A stretch of 17,288 nucleotides of DNA from Clostridia bacterium (GTDB taxonomy: Bacteria > Bacillota_A > Clostridia > Oscillospirales > CAG-272), in contig JAFXWT010000359.1 of assembly GCA_017542695.1 (NCBI GenBank), positions 1 to 17,288 of the forward strand. Direction: 5' to 3'. Position 1 is the stretch's first letter. Every line of letters begins with the position of its first letter. Positions 1 through 7,398 of the stretch are shown in pieces. Both the position numbers and the translations under genes were made by a program. The notes under the pieces are model-generated. The model did no database searches and was not told where the DNA came from. It saw only the letters and a program-made list of their open reading frames with translations.

Positions 1-641
1 ATCTTCGGGATACCGCGCAGCTCCTCTGAAAAGTCGTCGTTCCTGTCGCCGTCTATCTCGACGATCGAATAAGCGTCGTCGCCCGGTCCGTCGCGGTAAA
101 CGTGCATATATGCGATGTTGATCTTGTGCTTTTCAAACACGGTCGCAATGTGCGCGACGACGCCCGGCTCGTCCTTCTGATGAATGATGACGGCGTTGTA
201 CCTGCCCGAAAAGCTGATCTCCGTCCCGTTGATGTTCGTTATCTCCACTTCCCCGCCTCCGATGGACGAGCCGCGGACGAAAAGACTGCTCCCGTCCTCG
301 TATTTTATACCTATCTCGACGGTATTTGGATGAAATTCGTTTTCGCTTTGATCGGCGATGAATTCAAATTCCACGCCGCGCTCGTGCGCTATCGCAAACG
401 AATTTTTAATCCTGAGATCGTCCGTGTCCATGCCGAGAATGCCGCCCATCAGCGCGCGGTCTGTGCCGTGCCCGCGGAATGTCTTTGCGAATGAATTATA
501 AAGGCGGAAGCTGACGTCGACGATCCTTTTTGTCGAGAGCTTCCCCGCTATCCTCGCTATTTTCAGCGCGCCCGCCGTGTGCGAGCTCGACGGACCGACC
601 ATTATCGGCCCGATTATATCAAATGCGCTAATTTCCCTCAT
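1..641 (-). CDS. sdaAB: L-serine dehydratase, iron-sulfur-dependent, beta subunit (partial, 3' end beyond left edge)
   Basis: Beta subunit of the two-subunit, 4Fe-4S-dependent L-serine ammonia-lyase, which converts L-serine to pyruvate and ammonia in the cytoplasm. About 213 residues are visible, starting MREISAFDIIG. The SDH-beta domain shows GPSSSHTAG (residues 16-24), GHGTDRAL (57-64) and GSSIGGGEVE (about 124-133), all hallmarks of the family. A C-terminal ACT domain begins near residue 148, with the typical HQKDEPGVVAHIATVF stretch. Beta subunits are usually about 220 residues, so only a few codons are missing. The start at 641 has GAGG five bases upstream. It is the last visible gene of the Wal/murA operon, 24 bases after the murA stop. 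The alpha subunit that carries the Fe-S cluster ligands would be expected next, off the left edge; that is inferred, not seen. Confidence 0.93.
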   Translation of the reverse strand, partial: MREISAFDIIGPIMVGPSSSHTAGALKIARIAGKLSTKRIVDVSFRLYNSFAKTFRGHGTDRALMGGILGMDTDDLRIKNSFAIAHERGVEFEFIADQSENEFHPNTVEIGIKYEDGSSLFVRGSSIGGGEVEITNINGTEISFSGRYNAVIIHQKDEPGVVAHIATVFEKHKINIAYMHVYRDGPGDDAYSIVEIDGDRNDDFSEELRGIPK

Positions 642-665
642 TTTTGCCTCTTTTTGAACTATATT

Positions 666-1931
666 TTATACGTCTGTATAATTTACTTTTCTGATTCTCG
701 CGCCGAGCGCGCGGAGCTTTCCGACCATGTCAGAGTATCCGCGCTCGATGTGGTGGATGTCCTCGATCTCCGTTCTTCCGTCGGCGGCGAGCCCCGCGAC
801 TATCATCGCCGCGCCCGCGCGAAGATCGACGGCGCGCACCGTAGCCGCGCTGAGCTTTCCCGTGCCGATTATCTCGGCTTCGCGGCCGTCTGACGTTATG
901 CGCGCGCCCATGCGGCGCAGTTCCTCAACATAGCGGAAGCGCTTGTCGTATATCGTTTCGTTGATCTCGCTCTTGCCTGCCGAAAGGCACATCAGAACAG
1001 CCATCAGCGGCTGCATATCGGTCGGAAAGCCCGGATACGGCATTGTTTTCACGTTTGTGCCGAAGAGCGCGTTCGGGGCGCTGACGCGCACCCCGTCGTC
1101 AAATTCCTCGATATGAACTCCCATTTCCGAGAGTTTTGTGCTTATCGCCTCGATGTGACGCGGGATTATCCCGTCGACGTAAACGTCGCCGTGCGTCGCC
1201 GCCGCGGCGACCATGTATGTCCCCGCTTCGAGCATATCGGGTATTATGTCGTAAGTGCAGCCGTGGAGCTCGCCGCCGCGCACCTTTATCACGTTCGTGC
1301 CCGCGCCCGATATCTTTGCTCCGCAGGTGTTGAGAAAGTTCGCAACGTCAACGACATGCGGCTCGCGCGCCGCATTGTTGATCACGGTCATCCCGTCCGC
1401 GCCGACGGCGGCGATCATCGCGTTTATCGTGCCGCCGACGGTAACGCAGTCAAAGTAGATATCCGCGCCGTGAAGTCCGTTTATCGCCGTTGCCTCGATG
1501 TGCTCGCTGTCGCTTTGCGCGTCGGCTCCGAGCGCGCGGAACGCCTTGATATGCTGATCGACCGGCCTCTCGCCGAAGTCGCACCCGCCGGGAAACGCGA
1601 CGTTCGTCCGTCCGAACCGCGCCAGCATCGCGCCCGCGAGGTAATACGACGCGCGCATCTTGCTCATCAGTTCCGCGGGAACGGGGCGATCCGCGACGTT
1701 TTCGGTGTTTATCCTGACGCTTCCCTCGCCCGTTATCGTGACGTCGGCTCCGATCTCGCGCAGAATATCGAGCGAAACGCTCACTTCTTTTATTTTCGGC
1801 AGATTTTCTATTTCACATACGCCGCGCGTAACGATACTTGCGAGTATCACGGCGCCTGCGGCGTTTTTCATTCCATCGACTTTAACACGTCCGTTCAGCG
1901 GTAGCCCGCCGTCGATAATGATCTTCTCCAT
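666..1931 (-). CDS. murA: UDP-N-acetylglucosamine 1-carboxyvinyltransferase (MurA)
   Basis: Transfers enolpyruvate from phosphoenolpyruvate to UDP-GlcNAc, the first committed cytoplasmic step of peptidoglycan synthesis and the target of fosfomycin. The 421 residues match the usual family length (about 420). Visible motifs are the N-terminal K22-N23 pair (MKNAA) that binds substrate, the catalytic loop PGGCDFGERPVD with the reactive cysteine at residue 117, NAAREPHVVDVANFL, FPTDMQ with its active-site aspartate, and DLRAGAAM near the C terminus. Because the loop residue is cysteine rather than aspartate, the enzyme should be fosfomycin-sensitive in the normal way (inference). The start at 1931 has AAGGGG five bases upstream. 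The gene follows the yycI-like gene by 21 bases, which puts a cell-wall biosynthetic enzyme in the same transcription unit as the WalRK system. Bacillota often carry two murA paralogues; whether this is the only copy cannot be told from the window. Confidence 0.96.
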   Translation of the reverse strand: MEKIIIDGGLPLNGRVKVDGMKNAAGAVILASIVTRGVCEIENLPKIKEVSVSLDILREIGADVTITGEGSVRINTENVADRPVPAELMSKMRASYYLAGAMLARFGRTNVAFPGGCDFGERPVDQHIKAFRALGADAQSDSEHIEATAINGLHGADIYFDCVTVGGTINAMIAAVGADGMTVINNAAREPHVVDVANFLNTCGAKISGAGTNVIKVRGGELHGCTYDIIPDMLEAGTYMVAAAATHGDVYVDGIIPRHIEAISTKLSEMGVHIEEFDDGVRVSAPNALFGTNVKTMPYPGFPTDMQPLMAVLMCLSAGKSEINETIYDKRFRYVEELRRMGARITSDGREAEIIGTGKLSAATVRAVDLRAGAAMIVAGLAADGRTEIEDIHHIERGYSDMVGKLRALGARIRKVNYTDV

Positions 1932-1952
1932 ATATTCCCCTTAAAGCGTTTA

Positions 1953-2843
1953 TTACGGGATGCGTTCCCCCGATATAACGTCGTATGTAAAAGACGTGCC
2001 GTCCGAATATCCGACGATGATGACGGGCATGAGATACGCCGTGCCGAACACGTCGAAGCACAGCTCGAGCGAATACTCGACGGAAACGATCGTGTATTGT
2101 TCGCCCGTGCCGAGCGCGTCGACGCGCCGCTTTTCGCTTATCATAACCCCGAAAACGTCGGTGTTTTTCGCTTTGTACGACACTTCGGGCAGAATGAACA
2201 TCATTTTCCCCGACGCTTCCATGACCTCGGTACCCTGCACCGTCGCGTCTATGTAGTTGCCTGTTTTATATCCGTCGAAATATTCGGCGATGTGCGCGCC
2301 GAGCGCGCCCGTGCCGCTGTAAACGACGAGCTTTTCGACTTTGTACTCGGTCTGCTTTATCGCCTGTTTGTTTTCCTGAGTGTTGCGTATCTTCTGAATA
2401 TCCATGAAATCAACGACGGCTTTTCTCGCTCTTTCGGCGGCGTTTTTGTCGCCGACGGCTATGCTTCTGCCCGCTTCGCCCTCATATCCCTCGCGCGTAT
2501 ACGTAAACGAGAAATCCTCGCCCACGTCGTATCTTCCGTCGTCGATATAATAATATCCGCCGTCTATCTTTTCGAGCTTGCCGCCGACAAACGCGGAAAC
2601 GGCGGAATAAAATCCGTCGCTCTTGACGTTTGATTTATAAACGCGCATATCGGTGCGCTTTTTCGGAAGAACACCGTCTGAAATCGAGATATTGCTCTCC
2701 GCAAGCAGTTCTTCAAGCTCTTCAAGACTGCCCTGATCGTAATAGTGGTTCTTTCCGTATTCGGAAACGACGAGCACAGTGAAAACGATGTTAGCGACGA
2801 TAAGCACCGCTATCGCAAACGATGAAAGATGCTTCCAGCTCAT
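1953..2843 (-). CDS. YycI-like membrane-anchored regulator of WalK
   Basis: Predicted YycI-type protein of 296 residues (the Bacillus protein is about 280). It opens with a short cytoplasmic MSWKHLS, then one hydrophobic segment at about residues 8-28, then an entirely soluble extracytoplasmic part without signal-peptidase features. The C terminus (VGYSDGTSFTYDVISGERI) resembles the end of YycI proteins, where a beta-hairpin carries a GE-type turn. In Bacillus, YycI and YycH form a complex through their membrane helices and external domains and modulate WalK. The start codon at 2843 overlaps the TGA of the upstream yycH-like gene in an ATGA arrangement, so the two are translationally coupled, as expected for partners made in equal amounts. 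Sequence identity to characterised YycI is weak by eye; the call rests on topology, length and position directly after walK and yycH. Confidence 0.66.
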   Translation of the reverse strand: MSWKHLSSFAIAVLIVANIVFTVLVVSEYGKNHYYDQGSLEELEELLAESNISISDGVLPKKRTDMRVYKSNVKSDGFYSAVSAFVGGKLEKIDGGYYYIDDGRYDVGEDFSFTYTREGYEGEAGRSIAVGDKNAAERARKAVVDFMDIQKIRNTQENKQAIKQTEYKVEKLVVYSGTGALGAHIAEYFDGYKTGNYIDATVQGTEVMEASGKMMFILPEVSYKAKNTDVFGVMISEKRRVDALGTGEQYTIVSVEYSLELCFDVFGTAYLMPVIIVGYSDGTSFTYDVISGERIP

Positions 2844-4204
2844 TTGTCTCCCCCCTCTCTGTCAAAGACGGCGAGAGAAAGATAAAGCCGACTGTTCCTG
2901 ATCTTTTGTATGTAACTTATCCCGATGGGAGACGTGCTGTCAACAACGGCAAGACGCGCGCGCCACCTCGCGTTCGTGACTGTCGTTCTGCCCGCATAAA
3001 CGTGCGCCTTTGCAAACGACGCGGAAAGAGAGGTAACTTTTCCGTCCGTCACCCTGATCATAAGCGCGTACACGTCGTCCGTCACCACCGTGAATCCGTC
3101 GTAAACGTACGAAATGCCGACGACTGTGTCCGCGCCGTCGTTTTCGGCGCGCGTGACGGCGTATCCGAAAGCGTCGCCCTTGAATATGCCGAGTCTGTCG
3201 GCAAGCACAAGCGCCGCGCCGACGCAGTCGATGGCGGTGTAATTGTTTTCCGAGAAAGAGTATCCGACGACGTCGGAAATTCCGATGCCGTACTGAGACG
3301 ACAGCGCCGAGTAATTCAGCGCGCCGTTTTTAGTGATTCTGACATTCTGCCCCTCGTCGTAATACGTCACGCCGTCGTCGTTCTCGTGGCTTGTGACCAC
3401 TTCGGGCGATAGTCCGAGTATCGTCAGAGCGTGCGCCGTTCTCTCTTGCGTGAGGATATCGACCGTTTCGATAACGGCGGACTCCGCCGTCATGTCAAAC
3501 GGCGCGAGGATCTCAAATCCATCTGCCTTCTTGTCATCGGTGGAAAGAAGCGCCGCGTCCGCGTCGTTCTCCGCTGCGAACGTGAAAGCAAATCCGTCCT
3601 CACGCTCATTATACGGCAAAAACGTGTTTTTGTTAACTTCAAGCGTGGCGTCCGGATATGCGAAATATACATTGCCCCTCATGTCGCGTATGACGGCGTA
3701 CGTCTGCCGACCGAGCGCGATGAACACGTCGTAAACGTATTCGTCGCCGACCTCTTCGAGTATCTTATCCGGATTCAGCATATAGTAAACGATCGAGCGC
3801 GGCATCTCAAATCGAAAGCGAACGTAGATGAAATCTCCGTCGATTGCATTGATTATCGCGCCCTCGTTCGCCGCGACAAAGCGCGATTCGGGGCCGAGCA
3901 GATCGGATAATCCGCCCGTGATCTCAGCGAAAAGCTCGCCCGCGCCAGCACCGAGATATCCGACGCGCTCGCCGCCGAACGAATATCCGAGGAAATACGG
4001 ACTCACGAGCGTTTCGTTCATCAGCCCGACGTACCCCGCGCGATAGACCTTGTCCCGCACCGCCGCGTCCATTTCCGGAGTAAATTCGATGCTTTCTTCA
4101 TTGCGGTAAAAGCTCATGTATATCAGAGAAAGACAGACGAGCGACACAAGCAGTGCCGCGACAACGGCTATCTTTATTATCATTATCACGACAGCTTTTT
4201 TCAT
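2840..4204 (-). CDS. YycH-like membrane-anchored regulator of WalK
   Basis: A 454-residue protein, almost exactly the length of Bacillus YycH (about 455). The N terminus (MKKAVVIMIIKIAVVAALL) leads into a single membrane helix at about residues 6-30. The rest is an extracytoplasmic domain rich in beta-strand-like segments, with no catalytic motif that I can see. YycH works with YycI to restrain or tune the WalK kinase in Bacillus and supports its activity in Staphylococcus; which direction applies here cannot be read from sequence. It starts 33 bases after walK with a strong AAGGAGGAG site, and its stop overlaps the start of the yycI-like gene by four bases. The call is mainly from synteny, size and topology, so a lineage-specific replacement for YycH remains possible. 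Confidence 0.62.
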   Translation of the reverse strand: MKKAVVIMIIKIAVVAALLVSLVCLSLIYMSFYRNEESIEFTPEMDAAVRDKVYRAGYVGLMNETLVSPYFLGYSFGGERVGYLGAGAGELFAEITGGLSDLLGPESRFVAANEGAIINAIDGDFIYVRFRFEMPRSIVYYMLNPDKILEEVGDEYVYDVFIALGRQTYAVIRDMRGNVYFAYPDATLEVNKNTFLPYNEREDGFAFTFAAENDADAALLSTDDKKADGFEILAPFDMTAESAVIETVDILTQERTAHALTILGLSPEVVTSHENDDGVTYYDEGQNVRITKNGALNYSALSSQYGIGISDVVGYSFSENNYTAIDCVGAALVLADRLGIFKGDAFGYAVTRAENDGADTVVGISYVYDGFTVVTDDVYALMIRVTDGKVTSLSASFAKAHVYAGRTTVTNARWRARLAVVDSTSPIGISYIQKIRNSRLYLSLAVFDREGGDK

Positions 4205-4237
4205 CCGTCTCCTCCTTATGATTTTTTTGAATCGGTT

Positions 4238-6049
4238 TCAGTTTGAAGCCGTGCCGTCGTCGGCGCTTTTCGCAATGGCGGACACATACGGCAGATAGAC
4301 GTAAGTCTTTGTGCCGACGCCGACTTCGCTTTCCACCCATACGTTGCCGCCGTGCGCGTCGATGATCTCCTTGGCGATAGCGAGACCGAGTCCCGAGCCG
4401 CCCGCGTTCGACGTGCGCGCCTTTTCGACGCGGTAAAATCTTTCAAACAGACGGGGCACGTCCTCTTCGGGAATGCCCATTCCGTTGTCGGCAACGCAGA
4501 TCACAACGCCGTCCGCGTCCTTCTTCGCCTTTATTTCTATTCTTCCGCCGTCGGCGGTATATTTGATCGAGTTCGATACTATGTTGACGAGCACCTGCTG
4601 TAATTTCTCGCGGTCGCCCGTCATCTGCGGGATGTCGTCGTCATACTCGCACGTCAGCGTGTGTGAGTGCGTTTTCGCGTCCATCGTCATAACGTCGCGC
4701 AGATGATCGAGGAACGACGAAACGTCAAACGTTTCGATCTCCCACGACGTACGCTTGCTGTCGAGCCGCGAAAGGATAAGCAGATCGCCGACGATGCGCG
4801 CCATTCTGTCGCACTCCTCGACCGCCATGTTCAGAAAGTTGTTCCTGATCGACGAGTCAAGGTCGGGATATTCGATTATCGTTTCGAGCGCGCCCTTTAT
4901 CGCCGTCAGCGGCGTGCGAAGCTCGTGCGAAACGTCGGAGACGAATTCGCGGCGCGATTTGTCGAGCTCGTAACGCCCCGTGTTGTCGTGTATTACGCAC
5001 ATGATGCCGCGGTTTTCCTTATTTTCGCTGTAACGAAACTCTGCGAACGTGATGTCGAGCGCCTTGTTCTCGTAGATGACGTCGCGGAGCACGCAGTTCT
5101 TCTTTTCCGCGTATTCCTGCGAGATATCCTCGTATGCGATGTTGAATTTCTTCATCATCCGCGCGAAATCGAACGCGTCCACGCCCGTTTTCGGAATATG
5201 AAAGAGCTTTCTCGCCATTCGGTTAATGTGGAGCATATCGCCGTGCTTGTCGAAAACGACGACGGCGTCGTTGAGGTAGACGAAAAGCGTCTCGAATTTT
5301 CTTTGCTCGCTCGTCTTTTCGTCGAGCGTGCTCTTGATGACGTTTTTCATGTTGTTTATCGTGTCGGAAAGCGTGCCTATCTCGTCGGACGCCTCGATGT
5401 CCGCGCTCTCCTCATAGTCGCCGTCCGATATTTTCTTTGCGATATCGGTCAGCTTCCGTATCGGCGACGTTATCGCTTTTGAGAGGAAGAACGACAGCGC
5501 GATGGCGATCACGAGCACGACGAGAAGCGTCTGCACCGTCAGTCCGAGGATCATCGTTGCGAAGCTCCGTGCCTCCTCCTGCGTGTCGATGACGTAGACG
5601 ATACAGCTGTTTGTGCCGCTTGAAAGCGGCACGGCGTAGTCGATATAGCTTGTCCAGAGCCGCTTTGCGTCGCCCGTTTTTCCCGACATTGCCGAGACGA
5701 TATTCGGCGTTATTTCAAGCTCGCTCATAGACGAAACGTCGGAGCCGTCGAGAAACTCCCCGTCTTTGTTCAGTATGTAGAAATTCCTGTACCGCCCTAT
5801 GCCGAGCAAGCCGGAGTAAGCGCGCAGGATCTCTTTCTGATGCGCGACGGAATCATCCGACGACAGCGCCGCCGTCAGCTCCTCCGTGATCTCGCCCTCT
5901 TTGCCGAGCGCCGTCTCCATCTGGGACGCGAAGTCCTCGTTGTAGTAATTGAACGAGCCGACGACCATCACGGCGCCGAGCGCCGCCATAAGCGCGACGG
6001 TAAAGATGACGAATATTAAAATGATCTTGAAATGAAGTCCGCGATACAC
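4238..6049 (-). CDS. walK: Sensor histidine kinase WalK (YycG)
   Basis: Membrane histidine kinase of 603 residues that phosphorylates WalR and controls cell-wall metabolism genes. The order is membrane helix 1 (about 8-31), an external sensor domain of about 130 residues, helix 2 (about 165-190), HAMP (about 190-243), a cytoplasmic PAS domain (about 250-360), HisKA with SHELRTP and the phosphorylated histidine at residue 375, and HATPase_c with the N box around N493, DNGMGIPEED (G1, 521-530), FERFYR and GGSGLGLAIA (G2). This TM-sensor-TM-HAMP-PAS-HisKA-HATPase layout is the classic WalK architecture. The start is GTG at 6049, preceded by AGGGAGG with a 7-base spacer, just after the walR stop. 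PhoR-type kinases share this layout; the YycH/YycI-like genes downstream favour WalK. Confidence 0.9.
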   Translation of the reverse strand: MYRGLHFKIILIFVIFTVALMAALGAVMVVGSFNYYNEDFASQMETALGKEGEITEELTAALSSDDSVAHQKEILRAYSGLLGIGRYRNFYILNKDGEFLDGSDVSSMSELEITPNIVSAMSGKTGDAKRLWTSYIDYAVPLSSGTNSCIVYVIDTQEEARSFATMILGLTVQTLLVVLVIAIALSFFLSKAITSPIRKLTDIAKKISDGDYEESADIEASDEIGTLSDTINNMKNVIKSTLDEKTSEQRKFETLFVYLNDAVVVFDKHGDMLHINRMARKLFHIPKTGVDAFDFARMMKKFNIAYEDISQEYAEKKNCVLRDVIYENKALDITFAEFRYSENKENRGIMCVIHDNTGRYELDKSRREFVSDVSHELRTPLTAIKGALETIIEYPDLDSSIRNNFLNMAVEECDRMARIVGDLLILSRLDSKRTSWEIETFDVSSFLDHLRDVMTMDAKTHSHTLTCEYDDDIPQMTGDREKLQQVLVNIVSNSIKYTADGGRIEIKAKKDADGVVICVADNGMGIPEEDVPRLFERFYRVEKARTSNAGGSGLGLAIAKEIIDAHGGNVWVESEVGVGTKTYVYLPYVSAIAKSADDGTASN

Positions 6050-6056
6050 GCCGATG

Positions 6057-6063
6057 CCTCCCT
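6057..6063 (-). promoter_or_regulatory. Ribosome binding site fixing the GTG start of walK
   Basis: AGGGAGG on the minus strand sits seven bases before the GTG at 6049 and abuts the walR stop codon at 6065-6067. This supports the non-ATG start and coupling of kinase translation to that of the regulator. Confidence 0.8.
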
Positions 6064-6064
6064 T

Positions 6065-6763
6065 TTAAGCGATGTAATATCCCTTTGTTCTCTTCGTGAT
6101 TATATACTGCGGCTCGGCGGGGTTGTCCTCGATCTTCGAGCGCAGGCGCGCCATTGTTACGTCGACGGTACGCATATCGCCGAAGAATCCGTCGTATCCC
6201 CAGACCTTTTCGAGCAGTTCTTCGCGTGAGCAGATCTCGCCGCGGTGCATCGCAAGGAAGAGGAGCACCTCGTATTCCTTGCGCGAAAGCTCGATCTCGC
6301 GCCCCGACTTTTTCGCCGTGAAGCGCTTGTTGTCGATCTCAAGCTCGCGGATGATTATGATGTCCTTGTCCGGCTGACTCTTTGCCTCGACGACCTCGCC
6401 GGAAAAGCGGCGGATGTTTGCTTTGACGCGCGCGAGAAGTATTTTCACCGAAAACGGCTTTGTCACATAGTCGTCCGCGCCGAGGTCCAGCCCCGTTATC
6501 TTGTCGATCTCGTCCTCGCGCGCCGTCACCATGATGATCGGTGTGTCGAGCGATTTCCTTATCTCGCGGCAGACCTCGAACCCGTCCATTTTCGGAAGCA
6601 TGATGTCGAGAAGGATAAGATCGTAGTTGCCTTCAAGCGCCTTTTTCAGTCCGTCCTCGCCGTCGTACGCCGCGTCGCATTCATATCCCGCCATCATGAG
6701 ATTGACCTGCAGGACCTGCGATATTTTTTGCTCGTCTTCGATTATGAGTATTTTCTTCTGCAT
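6065..6763 (-). CDS. walR: Response regulator WalR (YycF), OmpR/PhoB family
   Basis: Cytoplasmic DNA-binding response regulator of 232 residues, the partner of WalK. The receiver domain (about 1-118) has the acidic pair E9/D10, the phosphoacceptor D53 in LILLDIMLP, T80 in MVTAR and K102 in DDYVTKPFS. A linker leads to the winged-helix effector domain (about 133-232) with SRKEYEVLLFLA, a recognition-helix region TVDVTMARLRSKIED and the C-terminal RTKGYYIA hairpin. TVDVTxxRLRxKIED is typical of WalR. WalR usually governs autolysin and peptidoglycan-metabolism genes. The start at 6763 lies three bases after the stop of the upstream NodB-like gene, and its GGAGG lies inside the last codons of that gene, so the two are coupled. 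PhoB/PhoP-type regulators are close relatives, but the genomic context fits WalR best. Confidence 0.92.
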   Translation of the reverse strand: MQKKILIIEDEQKISQVLQVNLMMAGYECDAAYDGEDGLKKALEGNYDLILLDIMLPKMDGFEVCREIRKSLDTPIIMVTAREDEIDKITGLDLGADDYVTKPFSVKILLARVKANIRRFSGEVVEAKSQPDKDIIIIRELEIDNKRFTAKKSGREIELSRKEYEVLLFLAMHRGEICSREELLEKVWGYDGFFGDMRTVDVTMARLRSKIEDNPAEPQYIITKRTKGYYIA

Positions 6764-6766
6764 ATT

Positions 6767-7387
6767 TCATTCCTCCATGCCGAGCGGGGATAATCCCGTT
6801 TCGGTCGGTGTGATTATGTATATTCCGCTTTGTTTTATTTCTTTGAAAAGCTGAACGACGGCGGGCGTCAGTTCCTCCGATATCCTCACCGTGAACAGCG
6901 CGTTTTCAAAGTTCGACATCGTGCCTGCCGAGATATGATCCGGAAGCGACACGGCTATTTCCGTCGCGTAGACGGAATACCCTTTTGAAAACGCGCGGAT
7001 CGACGCCGAGTTTGTAAGCACCATGCGCGACGACGAACGCGTTATGTACTTCTGATATATCAACGCTTCGTCGAGCCCGCTCCCGTGTCTTTCGTCGAAA
7101 ACACCGATCGGCATTCCTGACGCGAACGCCTTCATCATCGCCGTTGCGTAGTCGGCGTCGTAATTTATGTTCTCGTCGTCAAAGAAGAACGCCGTCTTTT
7201 GTCCCGACGCAATGACCGCGCCGAGCACCTCATCAAACAGTGACGTTCCTTCCGCGCATCCGGCGATCGAGCCGGCGTCGACAATAAAGCACAGGCGCAC
7301 GCACTTTTTGTCCGCCGCCGCGCCGTGTATCATCGCGCAAAAGACAAGTATCACGGCGAGCGCCGCCGCACATATCGTTTTTTTCAT
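6767..7387 (-). CDS. Secreted protein, possible degenerate NodB/polysaccharide-deacetylase fold
   Basis: I do not recognise a characterised family with certainty. The 206-residue product begins with a clear signal peptide (MKK, hydrophobic core 5-20, likely cleavage after HGAAA near residue 25), so it should be exported. The mature part follows the order of segments in NodB-type deacetylases: a first strand RLCFIVDAGS (31-40), a helix with LFDEVLGAVIASG, a strand KTAFFFDDENI (64-74), a helix, then GMPIGVFDERHG (91-102). However, the TFDDG metal/catalytic pair is VDAGS here and the HxxxH zinc motif is missing, so if the fold assignment is right, the enzyme is probably inactive. An in-frame ATG at 7402 exists, but GGAGG sits four bases before the ATG at 7387, which I prefer. 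The gene lies between the DUF3810 gene (11-base gap) and walR (3-base gap). Confidence 0.6.
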   Translation of the reverse strand: MKKTICAAALAVILVFCAMIHGAAADKKCVRLCFIVDAGSIAGCAEGTSLFDEVLGAVIASGQKTAFFFDDENINYDADYATAMMKAFASGMPIGVFDERHGSGLDEALIYQKYITRSSSRMVLTNSASIRAFSKGYSVYATEIAVSLPDHISAGTMSNFENALFTVRISEELTPAVVQLFKEIKQSGIYIITPTETGLSPLGMEE

Positions 7388-7391
7388 ACTG

Positions 7392-7396
7392 CCTCC
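7392..7396 (-). promoter_or_regulatory. Ribosome binding site that decides the start of the NodB-like gene
   Basis: GGAGG on the minus strand lies between two in-frame ATGs (7402 and 7387). It can only serve the downstream one, which also places the signal peptide directly at the N terminus. Confidence 0.75.
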
Positions 7397-7398
7397 GT

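Noticed and set aside
4667..5482. 271-codon plus-strand frame opposite walK
   Set aside because: Antisense to the HAMP-PAS-HisKA region of walK; charged, repetitive composition and no promoter or ribosome binding site.
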